Counted from the stretch's first letter, positions 51,183-60,192 are shown. The stretch: DNA of 64,000 nucleotides from Turicibacter sp. (GCA_030531025.1 JAUMTV010000002.1:20907-84906), one strand, 5' to 3'. Translations and numbers: made by a program. Notes: generated by a model not told the origin, from the sequence alone.

Positions 51183-51231
51183 ATATATTAATAAATGCTT
51201 TATAATATAAAGGAAATAAAGAGGTGACAAC

Positions 51232-52383
51232 ATGAATACTATTATCTACCCAAACTATGAACGTTGTATTTTAAATACAATTTCAACAGTGATGAAATAT
51301 TACGGTCTTTCTAGTGAACATAAGACTTTACCAGAAGTTGAAGAATGGCTATCAAAAAAATATAAAAATATCGTTCTAATGATTTTTGACGGAATGGGAA
51401 TTGATGCATTAGAAAAAAATTTAAAGCCAACAGATTTTTTGAACCAACATGTTAAAGCAGAATTAACATCAGTGGTCCCATCAACAACAACAGCAGCGAT
51501 GACAGCTTATTATGCAGGGAAATCTCCGTTTGAACATGGATGGCTAGGATGGTCGTTATATTTTAAAGAATATGGTCGTTGTATTGATACCTTTATTAAT
51601 ACTGATAGTTATACAGGCGAAAAGTTAGAACTTCCTCATGCGGGACATGAATTAATGAGCTATGCCCATGTTTGTGATCAAATTGAAGCTATAACAGATC
51701 ATCAAGTAAAAGCTTACATGATTGAACCGGGTTATATTGATTATAAAGGAAAAAATCAAAAAATCGGTGTTGATGATGCGAAAGATTTCTTTTCAGAAGT
51801 CGAAAAATTATGTCAAACAGATGAAACAAAATTCGTTTTTGCTTATTGGACAGATCCTGATAAAACAATGCATGGGACAGGATGTTACTCTAAAGAAACG
51901 AAAGAAAAATTACAAGAAATAAATGACTTATTAAAAAATTTATCCGAAACAATGGAAGACACACTCATCTTAGTTTCAGCTGATCATGGATTAATTGATG
52001 TACAGAATAAGACTTATTTGAATGATTACCCTGAGTTAACTGACTGTTTTTTAATGCCACCATTTATTGAGGGACGTTTGATGTCATTTTTCATTCGTGA
52101 AGATTTGCGTGAAGTATTTAAAGAGCGATTTGAAAAATTATTTAGTAATGATTTTATTTTATTTACTCGTCAAGAAGCGCTCGAAAAAGGATTATTTGGG
52201 CCTGGACAGCCACATAAAAAGACACTAGATTTTATCGGTGACTTTATTGCTTGTGCAATTGGACCTAAATTATTTGATTATATGCCAGTAACAAAAACTA
52301 AAAAGTTTGAATTTACGGCCACCCATGCCGGATTAACACGAGAAGAAATGTTAGTTCCATTAATTGTTGTCGAATCAAAATAA
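51232..52383 (+). CDS. Alkaline-phosphatase-superfamily phosphodiesterase/nucleotide pyrophosphatase
   Basis: A 383-residue metal-dependent hydrolase. The first metal motif is L-M-I-F-D-G-M-G-I-D near residue 45, and the Thr nucleophile is probably in V-P-S-T-T-T-A-A-M-T-A near 85. S-A-D-H-G-L-I-D near 250 and a final A-T-H-A-G-L-T complete the Asp/His set. Members cleave phosphodiesters of nucleotides or lipids; the substrate is open. There is no signal peptide, so it is cytoplasmic. AGAGGTGAC precedes the ATG. A terminator shared with the convergent transporter genes follows. Confidence 0.82.
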   Translation: MNTIIYPNYERCILNTISTVMKYYGLSSEHKTLPEVEEWLSKKYKNIVLMIFDGMGIDALEKNLKPTDFLNQHVKAELTSVVPSTTTAAMTAYYAGKSPFEHGWLGWSLYFKEYGRCIDTFINTDSYTGEKLELPHAGHELMSYAHVCDQIEAITDHQVKAYMIEPGYIDYKGKNQKIGVDDAKDFFSEVEKLCQTDETKFVFAYWTDPDKTMHGTGCYSKETKEKLQEINDLLKNLSETMEDTLILVSADHGLIDVQNKTYLNDYPELTDCFLMPPFIEGRLMSFFIREDLREVFKERFEKLFSNDFILFTRQEALEKGLFGPGQPHKKTLDFIGDFIACAIGPKLFDYMPVTKTKKFEFTATHAGLTREEMLVPLIVVESK

Positions 52384-52387
52384 AATG

Positions 52388-52436
52388 AAAAGAACCTAGC
52401 TCAGAAGAAAGATTTCTGTATCTAGGCTCTTTTTTT
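52388..52436. terminator. Bidirectional terminator
   Basis: 12-bp stem AAAAGAACCTAG (52388-52399) with 52422-52433 (one G-T pair), plus an inner CAGAA/TTCTG stem; it touches the stop of the minus-strand ATPase gene. Confidence 0.8.
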
Positions 52437-53085
52437 AGTTTCTCACAACGGTCCCATTTTCAATAAGAATTAATGTCGTGGATAGGTTGCTTGCAAATTG
52501 TAAGTCGTGTGTGATAACCAGTAAGGTCATCCCTTTTTGGCTTAAGGCGCGTAAAATATCGCTGACACGTTCGATACTTTCGGCATCTAGTGCTGAGGTT
52601 GGTTCATCTAAACATAAAAGTTTAGGAGAGAGGGCACACGCACGAGCAATGGCGACTCGTTGTTGTTGTCCACCGGACAGTTCGCAAGGATAAGCCTGTG
52701 CTTTATCTGCTAAATCGACAAGTGTTAATAATTCCATGGCTCGATCCACTGCCTCTTGTTTCTTGAGTTTTAAATGATAAACAGGAGCTAAGATGATATT
52801 TTCTAAGACGTTTAAGTGTGGAAAGAGATTAAAGTTTTGAAAGACGAATCCAACTTGTGATTGAATGCATTTAAAATCATTAGAGGATTGAATTGAGGTG
52901 CCATTGATCGTAATTTCTCCGGTATCAAAGGATTCTAAACCAACTAGACATCGAAGTAATGTTGATTTTCCAGCACCCGATTTTCCAATGACAATCCCAA
53001 TGTCTGATGTGTTTAAGTGAAAAGAGACATCTTTTAAAATGATATTATTTTGATAGGATTTAGATAATGAACAGACGTTTAACAT
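52435..53085 (-). CDS. Polar amino-acid ABC transporter ATPase
   Basis: A 216-residue importer ATPase of the GlnQ/HisP type. Walker A G-K-S-G-A-G-K-S-T near residue 38, Q-loop F-V-F-Q-N-F-N-L-F-P-H, signature L-S-G-G-Q-Q-Q-R, Walker B L-C-L-D-E-P-T-S-A-L-D, and H-loop V-I-T-H-D are all intact. It powers the uptake system with the permease and binding-protein genes upstream. It is slightly shorter than the usual 240 residues but complete. Third gene of a T-box-controlled operon. Confidence 0.9.
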   Translation of the reverse strand: MLNVCSLSKSYQNNIILKDVSFHLNTSDIGIVIGKSGAGKSTLLRCLVGLESFDTGEITINGTSIQSSNDFKCIQSQVGFVFQNFNLFPHLNVLENIILAPVYHLKLKKQEAVDRAMELLTLVDLADKAQAYPCELSGGQQQRVAIARACALSPKLLCLDEPTSALDAESIERVSDILRALSQKGMTLLVITHDLQFASNLSTTLILIENGTVVRN

Positions 53086-53096
53086 GTTGGTTCCTC

Positions 53097-53708
53097 CTAA
53101 CGATAATAAGTGTAATGTGCTTCAAGTTTAGCAAAGAGTTTAGATAAGACGGCAATCATTAATAAGTAAATCAGTCCGACTTCAAATAAGGGGAATAGAC
53201 TCAGTTCACGGTTTGAAGCGATTTGAGCCACACGTAAAATATCATTTAACCCTAAGATATAAACGAGAGAGGTATCTTTAATCAAGGTAATCACTTCATT
53301 AGCTAATGAGGGTAAAATACGTTTGATAACTTGTGGAAAGATAATGCGAAGATACATGGTTTGAGGTGTGAATCCTAATACTTTTGCTGCTTCAAATTGA
53401 CCGCGGTCAATAGATTGTAAACCACCACGGAAAATTTCTGCAAAGTAGGCCGTATAATTGAGTGTGAAAGCAATAATCGCACAATCAAAACGATCAAAGG
53501 TAATTCCAATGAGTGGTAAACCATAATAAATGACAATGAGTTGAAGTAATAATGGTGTCCCACGCATGAGAAGAATATAGAGATTAGTAAGACTACTAAT
53601 TAATTTCAATCGATTAAGGCGTAAAAAGGTCACGAGAATAGCAAGTGGAATCGAGAAAAGAAGCGTGAGGAAAAAGACAAGTAAGACAATTTTTAAACCT
53701 TCAAGCAT
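53097..53708 (-). CDS. Polar amino-acid ABC transporter permease
   Basis: A 203-residue HisM/GlnP-type permease with four to five membrane helices. The EAA loop is F-E-A-A-K-V-L-G-F-T-P near residue 122, contacting the ATPase. M-R-G-T-P-L-L-L-Q-L and F-R-G-G-L-Q-S-I are family-typical. It forms a homodimeric channel. Ribosome site AGGAGGG. It lies between the ATPase and binding-protein genes with gaps of 11-12 bases. Confidence 0.9.
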   Translation of the reverse strand: MLEGLKIVLLVFFLTLLFSIPLAILVTFLRLNRLKLISSLTNLYILLMRGTPLLLQLIVIYYGLPLIGITFDRFDCAIIAFTLNYTAYFAEIFRGGLQSIDRGQFEAAKVLGFTPQTMYLRIIFPQVIKRILPSLANEVITLIKDTSLVYILGLNDILRVAQIASNRELSLFPLFEVGLIYLLMIAVLSKLFAKLEAHYTYYR

Positions 53709-53720
53709 TTTGATTCCCTC

Positions 53721-54485
53721 CTATTTGGTAAACCACTTGTTATAAATTTGATCAAAAGTTTCGTCTGCCTTTAGTTTCAGTAGCATTTCATTGACTTGAT
53801 CACGTAAATCCGTATCCTGTTGACGAAAGGCTACAACAAAATCTTCTTCTCCAAAGTCTTCGTCTAAAATAACATAATTCGTTAATTCTTTTTGATTAAG
53901 ATAGTAGCGAGCGTATGTTTCATCAATGATAAGTGCATCGATACGTTCAATTTCTAAATCTCGAAAAGCTTGATCAAAATTTTCGTATAAGAAAGGTTTT
54001 AGTTTTTCAAATCCTTTTTCATTTTCAATGGCATTTAAAGAAGCTGAACCTTGTTGAGTTCCGACGTTAGCTGTTAATAAATCTTGTTTTGATTTCACGG
54101 AACTGTCAGCTTTGGTGATAATGATTTGTTTATTTTGTAAATAAGCATCGGTATAAGCAACGAGTTGTTTACGTTCTTCAGTTAACGAATAACCATTCCA
54201 AATTAAGTCGATATTACCTGAGTTTAATTCAATTTCTTTCATGGACCAATCAATTGATTGAAATTGAATATTATAATCTAGACGTTTGAATACTTCATTA
54301 GCTAAGTCCACATCAAACCCGACTGTTTGTCCATTTTTATCTAAAAATCCCATGGGAACAAAGGTATTATCATAGCCAATAACAAGTGTTTCAGAGTTTT
54401 TTGAGTTATTTGCACAAGCCCCTAAGATAACTAACATTAACATCGTTGTGATGATAGATTTCATATATTTAACTGTTAATTTCAT
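53721..54485 (-). CDS. Amino-acid ABC transporter substrate-binding lipoprotein
   Basis: A 254-residue lipoprotein. The signal peptide ends in L-G-A-C; the SBP_bac_3 fold starts L-V-I-G-Y-D-N-T-F-V-P-M-G-F, followed by V-G-F-D-V-D-L-A-N-E-V-F-K-R-L and a W-N-G-Y-S-L-T-E-E-R-K ligand segment with the Arg that binds the amino-acid carboxylate. It captures a polar amino acid outside the membrane. It is the first gene of the operon, preceded by a T-box leader, so uptake responds to uncharged tRNA. AGGAGG lies 8 bases before the ATG. Confidence 0.9.
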   Translation of the reverse strand: MKLTVKYMKSIITTMLMLVILGACANNSKNSETLVIGYDNTFVPMGFLDKNGQTVGFDVDLANEVFKRLDYNIQFQSIDWSMKEIELNSGNIDLIWNGYSLTEERKQLVAYTDAYLQNKQIIITKADSSVKSKQDLLTANVGTQQGSASLNAIENEKGFEKLKPFLYENFDQAFRDLEIERIDALIIDETYARYYLNQKELTNYVILDEDFGEEDFVVAFRQQDTDLRDQVNEMLLKLKADETFDQIYNKWFTK

Positions 54486-54559
54486 ATAATTTTCCTCCTA
54501 TTGCTTTATTTGATTGATAAATAAAGGGGGATTTATTTCTTTTGGCGCCTTAAAGAAAT

Positions 54560-54874
54560 AAAAAAACTCCCGTCTTCTAGCTTAATTGCTAGAGGACGGG
54601 AGTAGTACTCACGTGGTTCCACCTCTATTTATTAGTGCCTCACGACACTAACCTCTTCGAGTACAGCCATTTTACTGAAATGGGTTATACTCTAGCACGA
54701 TAACGGGTGCAAGGAATCCGAAGTAGTCTACTAAGAAGTGTGAATCTTTTCTGTTCGGTACTTTGCTCAGAGATGTGTTCAAAATAAGCTTAATACTCCT
54801 TTTCACCAGCCAGGAACTCTCTACAATTAATCATTATTTTTACTCTTTCTCTTCAATGCGATAATTCTTTTGTT
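54560..54874 (-). promoter_or_regulatory. T-box riboswitch upstream of amino-acid ABC operon
   Basis: On the minus strand the T-box core AGGTGGAACCACGTGAGT lies at 54624-54607, containing the G-G-A-A-C-C that binds the tRNA acceptor end. It is followed by a strong terminator (54603-54566, 16-bp stem with one G-T, then a T run). The 5' end has a stem I with AGAGAG and GGCTGGTGAAAA. In the specifier-side segment (54780-54765) GAA is followed by CACATCTCTGAG. Candidate specifier triplets are CAC (His), ACA (Thr) or ATC (Ile); no Gln codon is in register. Confidence 0.9.
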
Positions 54875-54880
54875 ATGAGT

Positions 54881-54909
54881 AATATATGCTCCAATCATTC
54901 AAATGTCAA
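54881..54909 (-). promoter_or_regulatory. Promoter of T-box-controlled operon
   Basis: On the minus strand TTGACA (54909-54904), a 17-base spacer and TATATT (54886-54881). Transcription would start near 54874, giving a leader of almost 390 bases. Confidence 0.78.
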
Positions 54910-54986
54910 CAGATTCCATTTAAAAAAAATAAAAAATTAAAAAAATACGTTGAAGAAAAGAAATTATTGAAAAGAAGATTGCCTTT

Positions 54987-55014
54987 ACGAGATTTTCGTC
55001 AAAGACATATGATA
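54987..55014 (+). promoter_or_regulatory. Possible SigK-type promoter of yabG
   Basis: AC at 54987-54988, a 17-base spacer and CATATGATA at 55006-55014 (consensus CATANNNTA). Bacillus yabG is transcribed late in the mother cell by SigK, so the match is meaningful though short. Confidence 0.4.
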
Positions 55015-55046
55015 CATTATAGATTAATAAAGAGGTGTGACACTTT

Positions 55047-55871
55047 ATGCAAGTAGGTGATGTCATTGTTAGAAAGTCTTATCAGAAAGACATGAAATTT
55101 ACAATTGCTAAAATTATCGATCATCAGGCTATCTTGAACGGATTAAATTATCGCTTAGTTGTAGATGCAGATTTAGATGATTTAGAACGTGTTGAAACAA
55201 GGTTGTTGATTTCACATAAATGGTTTAAGCCAAAAAATAAGGATTTGAAATCAATGGTTTCGGCACCTAAGGCATTAAAGCAATATCCTTATTATGAAAC
55301 AATCTCGAATCAACAAAATATGAAGCGCGGTCGTATTCTGCATTTAGATGGAAATATGTTATATTTTAAAAAATGTTGTTCATTATATAAAAAGTTAGAT
55401 TTAACAGTCGATGCTTATTGTATCGATGAATGCTATCAACCCTTGTTTATTTCGGAATTACTCAGTTTACATCAACCAGATATTTTAATCATCACAGGTC
55501 ATGACTCAATGACGCGAGATAAACTATATTCAACTTCTCTATCCGATTATAAAAATTCTAGATTTTTTGTTGAGTCGATTGAGGTTGCGCGGAAGGTCTG
55601 TAAAAATTATGATGATCTTGTTATATTCGCGGGAGGCTGTCAATCTCATTACGAGGCTTTAATGAATGCGGGAGCAAATTTTGCAAGTTCTCCTAAAAGA
55701 TCACTCATTAATATTTATGACCCAGTTTATGTCGCCTCTATACTTTCTACTTCTTCGATCTCAACTATTGTTGATTTGAATGTTCTACTAGAAAGTGGTT
55801 TGTTCACAGATACAGATATTGGTGGTTTAGAAACTCGAGGGAAAGGTCGAATCATTAAACCCGGATATTAG
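55047..55871 (+). CDS. yabG: Sporulation protease YabG
   Basis: A 274-residue member of peptidase family U57. Matching segments are V-G-D-V-I-V-R-K-S-Y near the start, the paired V-D-A-D-L-D-D-L, I-L-I-I-T-G-H-D-S near residue 150, and V-I-F-A-G-G-C-Q-S-H-Y-E-A-L-M-N-A-G-A-N-F-A-S-S-P near 195. YabG trims several coat proteins in the mother cell during spore maturation. Ribosome site AAAGAGGTG. It is convergent with the next gene, only 3 bases apart, and with no terminator visible between. Confidence 0.88.
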   Translation: MQVGDVIVRKSYQKDMKFTIAKIIDHQAILNGLNYRLVVDADLDDLERVETRLLISHKWFKPKNKDLKSMVSAPKALKQYPYYETISNQQNMKRGRILHLDGNMLYFKKCCSLYKKLDLTVDAYCIDECYQPLFISELLSLHQPDILIITGHDSMTRDKLYSTSLSDYKNSRFFVESIEVARKVCKNYDDLVIFAGGCQSHYEALMNAGANFASSPKRSLINIYDPVYVASILSTSSISTIVDLNVLLESGLFTDTDIGGLETRGKGRIIKPGY

Positions 55872-55874
55872 TCA

Positions 55875-57179
55875 TCAACTCGTAAGCGCAATATAAATCA
55901 CTAAATAAAGGGCAGAGAATAAGACCATAAAAAGAGCGAACGGAATCGAGAAAAGAATATAGTTTTTTAAGACAAAGATTTCTTCAAGCTCTTTTTTCTC
56001 GTGTGGTAACATTTTAACATGTTTAATACATCGTTTGGTCTGACTGAGTAACACGGGGCCACCGGTAGCCGACCAGGGGAACATACTACTTCCCGCTAAA
56101 ATACCAAGCGCTAAAGCAGCATAAATTAAGTGGAAAGGAACAAGCGGAGATAGGGATGTGCAAATTGGTAATAAAGTGGCTGCAGCGGGACCTGCTGATA
56201 AAAATGTTGCAATTAAGAAGGCAATCCCTAAAATAGAGAGGCAAATTAAATAGGAATTTTGTTGAGTAAATGCCAAAATATATTCGGCGACAGAAGATAG
56301 AATTCCACATTGTTCTAAAACACCACCAATTAAAAATAAGGCGATTAAGAAAGTAATCGAGTCTAGTAGTGGTAAGTCATTGAGAAGATCCATAGATTCT
56401 TTACGGTTCGAAAGTAACACTAGCCCCCCAAAGAATAAAGAAATGTAGGCAATCGAGATATTAAAAAAGGGCCCCACACATAAACCAGCAATATAACCAA
56501 TAAACAGAATTAATGGAATGTGTAATTCTTTCCATTTAATAGGTTCTTTCTTAATCATCGGTGATTCACGCCAGTGTTTTGAAAAAAAATGATACCAAAT
56601 ATAAGTATAACCACAAAGAAAAACAATAAATAAGAAACAAGGGAATAACATTTTATTTAAGAAATCAAAAAGTGAGAAATCAGTGTACAGAGTCAGAATC
56701 ACAGCAGGGGTATCAGCCCATGGAAGGGCTGCTCCTCCGATATTAGAAGAAACAACTAAACTAACTAAGATAGGGGTAATTGGGATATGATATTGATTAG
56801 CTAAATAGATGACGGTATAGGTAAAGAGTAGAACGACACTTAGATTATTCATAAATAAGGAACTAAAGAAAATAATGAGGGGCAGAACGAGAATAATAAA
56901 AGTTTGACTTCCTTTCGAGAGCTCAACGAATTTATAACTAATACGATTCATGACGCCACAACGTTCAAATATATCAGTAAATAATGAAAGAACGATCAGA
57001 AGAATGATAATCTCAGAAGGAAATGATGAAAAAGCTTTTGCGACATCAAAGGAAGACGTTAGTGTTCCTATTAGCAATAGTGTGCCAGCTCCTAACAGTG
57101 CAGTAGCCGTCCTTTTTTTTGTATTGAGAATCATCCCAATATAAATACAAATAGTAATGATGATAAGAATAATGTTCAT
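55875..57179 (-). CDS. ArsB/NhaD/SLC13-superfamily permease
   Basis: A 434-residue protein with about 11 membrane helices. Ion-transporter-superfamily features are L-F-M-N-N-L-S-V-V-L-L-F near residue 112, S-N-I-G-G-A-A-L-P-W-A-D-T-P-A near 148, and a second repeat with A-G-P-A-A-A-T-L-L-P near 330. Such proteins move anions (arsenite, citrate, sulfate) or exchange Na+ and H+. The substrate is not predictable; no ars genes are nearby. AGAGGTG precedes the ATG. Confidence 0.78.
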   Translation of the reverse strand: MNIILIIITICIYIGMILNTKKRTATALLGAGTLLLIGTLTSSFDVAKAFSSFPSEIIILLIVLSLFTDIFERCGVMNRISYKFVELSKGSQTFIILVLPLIIFFSSLFMNNLSVVLLFTYTVIYLANQYHIPITPILVSLVVSSNIGGAALPWADTPAVILTLYTDFSLFDFLNKMLFPCFLFIVFLCGYTYIWYHFFSKHWRESPMIKKEPIKWKELHIPLILFIGYIAGLCVGPFFNISIAYISLFFGGLVLLSNRKESMDLLNDLPLLDSITFLIALFLIGGVLEQCGILSSVAEYILAFTQQNSYLICLSILGIAFLIATFLSAGPAAATLLPICTSLSPLVPFHLIYAALALGILAGSSMFPWSATGGPVLLSQTKRCIKHVKMLPHEKKELEEIFVLKNYILFSIPFALFMVLFSALYLVIYIALTS

Positions 57180-57325
57180 TGTTACACCTCTTTTTTAATA
57201 GACTTTCTGTATATCATATTAAAAGGAGAATAAATCTGTGTTATTTAATCGGGATAAAACTCCTCATTTTTTCCTTTTAAAGATTTGTCGAATCTCAATT
57301 TGAGAAGTTTTTTATTTTTATATAA

Positions 57326-57436
57326 TATTATCCATTTTTAGTAGCTGTTCAATGGCATCCTGAATCGAGATGTAAACAAAATGAACAAGAAAGAATACTC
57401 TTTGAACAGTTTGTGAATAGTTGTAAAAGAAGATAA
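57326..57436 (+). pseudogene. C-terminal remnant of a PuuD-like class I glutamine amidotransferase
   Basis: A 36-codon open stretch after an in-frame TAA (57323) reads Y-P-F-L-V-A-V-Q-W-H-P-E, then E-Q-E-R-I-L-F-E-Q-F-V, and stops at 57434-57436. V-Q-W-H-P-E with the catalytic His and Glu, followed by a helix ending L-F-x-x-F-V, is the C-terminus of gamma-glutamyl-GABA hydrolase (peptidase C26) proteins. The upstream part with the catalytic Cys is gone. A terminator follows at 57466. Confidence 0.7.
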
Positions 57437-57465
57437 TTTAATGTCAGCAAATGTATGAAATTTGA

Positions 57466-57510
57466 AGGGAAAGGTATCCTAAAAAAAGACACCTTTCTCT
57501 TTTTTTTTTG
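57466..57510 (+). terminator. Terminator left behind the amidotransferase remnant
   Basis: Stem GAAAGGT (57469-57475) with ACCTTTC (57491-57497), extendable by G-T pairs to about 10 bp, followed by a long T run. It has no intact gene upstream on this strand. Confidence 0.7.
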
Positions 57511-57529
57511 GTAAATTGTATAAAATTCA

Positions 57530-57578
57530 TTGACAGTTTCTACAGCGAGGAGTAGAATTTGAAACTGAGTTTCAAATT
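57530..57578 (+). promoter_or_regulatory. Promoter and palindromic operator of the Fur-family gene
   Basis: TTGACA (57530-57535), 17-base spacer, TAGAAT (57553-57558). A perfect 10-3-10 inverted repeat, AATTTGAAAC-TGA-GTTTCAAATT (57556-57578), overlaps the -10 and start site. It differs from the GATAAT-type Fur boxes at 26170 and 29744, so it is probably read by another regulator, most simply the product of the gene it precedes. Confidence 0.78.
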
Positions 57579-57598
57579 GGTGAGAATGAGGTGTGAAT

Positions 57599-58012
57599 AT
57601 GACAGAGTCAAAAGGCTATAAGACGAGGCAACGGAGCTTGATTTTAAGCTATTTAGCTTCAAATCGAGATCGACACATCACTGCAGAAGAGATTATTACC
57701 CATTTTCGTTCTAAAGGAACAAAGATAGGGAAATCAACGGTGTATCGATATCTTAATTTATTATTAGAAAAAGGGATCATTCGAAAGTATTTACGTGGTG
57801 ATGGGCCAACAGCTTGTTATCGTTACGTGAACGAAGAACCAACCGCTGCATTAGTCTGTCATCTAAAGTGTGAATGTTGTGGGAAAGTTGAAGATATTTC
57901 GTGTGAAGAAATAAAAAAAGTCAGTGCAATCTTCGATCAAAAATCTGCCTTTAAATTAGATTTAAGTCACACGGTCTTTTATGGACAATGCGTGGATTGC
58001 AAAATAGAATGA
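57599..58012 (+). CDS. Fur-superfamily metalloregulator
   Basis: A 137-residue protein. The winged helix T-R-Q-R-S-L-I-L-S-Y-L ... I-G-K-S-T-V-Y-R-Y-L-N-L-L fills the N-terminal half. The structural zinc site is C-E-C-C-G near residue 96 and C-V-D-C at the end. The His-rich regulatory site (H-H-H-x-H) of classical Fur is missing; only one His (V-C-H-L-K-C) remains, so sensing differs. The start at 57599 lies 6 bases after GAGGTG. It is 26 bases before the YhgE/Pip gene and behind an autoregulatory palindrome. Confidence 0.85.
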   Translation: MTESKGYKTRQRSLILSYLASNRDRHITAEEIITHFRSKGTKIGKSTVYRYLNLLLEKGIIRKYLRGDGPTACYRYVNEEPTAALVCHLKCECCGKVEDISCEEIKKVSAIFDQKSAFKLDLSHTVFYGQCVDCKIE

Positions 58013-58038
58013 GTTAGTTAAGAAGGAAGAGATTTAAA

Positions 58039-60192
58039 ATGATAAAAAATGTTTGGACGATTTATAAAGAGGACCTAAAACGTATTTTTACAAATTATGC
58101 CGCTATTATCGTTATTTTAGCCTTATGTATATTACCCTCACTTTATGCGTGGTTTAATATTAAAGCTTCGTGGGATCCTTATGGTCAGGAAGCAACGAGC
58201 CAAATTAAAATTGGTGTAATTAATAATGATAAGGGAACTGATTTTAATGGAAAAGCGATTAATATTGGAGATCAAGTGATTGAACAATTAAAAGAAAATG
58301 ATTTAATGGGATGGCAATTTGTTGACGAAGCAGAAGGAGAGAAGGCATTAGAAGAAGGAACATTCTATGCAACGCTCACGATTCCTGAAAATTTTTCAAA
58401 AGATATTGCATCTTTAGTGAGCAGTGATGTAAAAAAAGGACAAATGATTTATCGAGTGAATGAAAAAATCAACGCCATTGCTCCTAAGTTAACAAGTAAA
58501 GGGGCCACTGGTGTTCAAGAGAATATCAATCAAACAATTGTTGAAACGGTTAGTGGTATTTTATTTGAAGCGGGAAAAGGATTAGGTTTAGAAATTCAAG
58601 AAACCGTATTACCTCAGCTATCGCACGTCTATAATCAATTAGAAGAATTAATTTCAAAATTTGGCGATATGAATAGTTTAGTGCAAACAGCTCATAATGG
58701 TGGAATTCAATTAAAAGATTTAATTGCATCAATTCAAAGTGATTTACCGTTGATTGAAACGACCATTACTTCTGCTCAGACAACAATCACTTCTTTAGAA
58801 AGTTTCATGGATACTTCAAAATCAGCGTTAAGTGATTTCATGCCGACCTTAAAAAATGATCTATTATTAATTCAGACGATTGCTGATGAATTAAATACTT
58901 ATGTGAGTCAAATAGAAGAGGCCATTCTAAGTGGATCAGACAAAGCTCCTGAATTGATTGAGAACTTAATCACAAAAGTAGAGAGCACTCAAAGTTTAGT
59001 CCAATCATTTGTTAAAGTATTAGAGAGTTTTAATAAATTCCCAGCCGGTAGATTTGATGAATTAATTTCACAGTTACAGGGTGTGAATGGAGAGTTAGAT
59101 AAAGCTAAAGATTTTTTACAACAATTACATGATACTACTGTTAATGGTGGAGAACCTAATTTAACGGTTTTAAATAACATCAAAACTTTATTAAGTAGTG
59201 TTTCAAGTACAGCTAGTGCCATTTATAATCGTTTTGATAGTGCCATTGTGCCATCTTTAAACAATGTCATTGATCAGGCTTATAGTACAGCAACTAATGT
59301 CTTACAAGTTTTAAAAGAGGCTGAAACAAAATTACCAGATGTTGCTTCCTTATTAAATACAGCGTATGAAGGAGCTGATAAAGGAATTGACGCCATTGAA
59401 TATATCAACTCAAAACTCCCTGAAGCAGAGAATAAAGTACGAGAAGTGACAGCAAAACTTGGTGACATTAATGAAAGCCAAAGTTTACAAGAGGTGTTAA
59501 CGTTACTTCAAGAAGCAGTGACGGAACGTCAAAACTTTATGTCGTCCCCCGTTGATTTAGTTGAGGAAACCGTCTTCCCAATGCATAACTACGGTACCGC
59601 GATGACGCCATTTTATAGTGTACTCGCCCAGTGGGTCGGAATGACGCTATTAATTTCAATGTTATCGGTTCATGCAAAAGGCGAATATCGTCCAAGTGAA
59701 GAATATTTCGGAAAATTCTTGTTGTTTGCGACAATTGCACTTGTTCAAGGTCTTATTATTGCGTTAGGCGATTTATATCTTTTAAATATCTACTGTGTCA
59801 ATCCAGCTTTATTTATTATTGGAATTTTATTCACGAGTATCACGTTTACTTTTATCGTTTATTCACTCGTTTCAGTATTTGGAAATGTCGGGAAAGTTAT
59901 TTCAATTATTTTACTTGTTCTACAAGTAGCAGGATCAGGAGGAACATTTCCAATTCAATTAACACCAAGATTCTTTCAAATAATTAATCCATTTTTACCA
60001 TTTACTTATGCGATTTCATTTGCCCGTGAATCGATTGGCGGTGTTGTAGAAAGTGTATTAATGAAAGATATTAGTATTATGTTGGTTTATATTGTCGTTG
60101 CTGTTTTAGTTTCAATCTTCTTAAAGAAACCAATTAATAAGTTATTACATGGATTTGCTGAAAAGTTTGAGCAAAGTGGGCTAGGAGAATAA
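58039..60192 (+). CDS. YhgE/Pip-family membrane protein
   Basis: A 717-residue protein with one N-terminal membrane helix (residues about 20-38, followed by L-P-S-L-Y-A-W-F-N-I-K-A-S-W-D-P-Y), a long extracellular part rich in coiled coil (residues about 150-490), and five or six C-terminal helices of ABC-2-type character. This is the YhgE/Pip layout, also used by phage receptors and type VII secretion accessory proteins. Here it follows a Fur-superfamily regulator in one operon, so a metal-responsive or envelope-stress role is suggested. The transported or secreted cargo is unknown. Confidence 0.85.
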   Translation: MIKNVWTIYKEDLKRIFTNYAAIIVILALCILPSLYAWFNIKASWDPYGQEATSQIKIGVINNDKGTDFNGKAINIGDQVIEQLKENDLMGWQFVDEAEGEKALEEGTFYATLTIPENFSKDIASLVSSDVKKGQMIYRVNEKINAIAPKLTSKGATGVQENINQTIVETVSGILFEAGKGLGLEIQETVLPQLSHVYNQLEELISKFGDMNSLVQTAHNGGIQLKDLIASIQSDLPLIETTITSAQTTITSLESFMDTSKSALSDFMPTLKNDLLLIQTIADELNTYVSQIEEAILSGSDKAPELIENLITKVESTQSLVQSFVKVLESFNKFPAGRFDELISQLQGVNGELDKAKDFLQQLHDTTVNGGEPNLTVLNNIKTLLSSVSSTASAIYNRFDSAIVPSLNNVIDQAYSTATNVLQVLKEAETKLPDVASLLNTAYEGADKGIDAIEYINSKLPEAENKVREVTAKLGDINESQSLQEVLTLLQEAVTERQNFMSSPVDLVEETVFPMHNYGTAMTPFYSVLAQWVGMTLLISMLSVHAKGEYRPSEEYFGKFLLFATIALVQGLIIALGDLYLLNIYCVNPALFIIGILFTSITFTFIVYSLVSVFGNVGKVISIILLVLQVAGSGGTFPIQLTPRFFQIINPFLPFTYAISFARESIGGVVESVLMKDISIMLVYIVVAVLVSIFLKKPINKLLHGFAEKFEQSGLGE

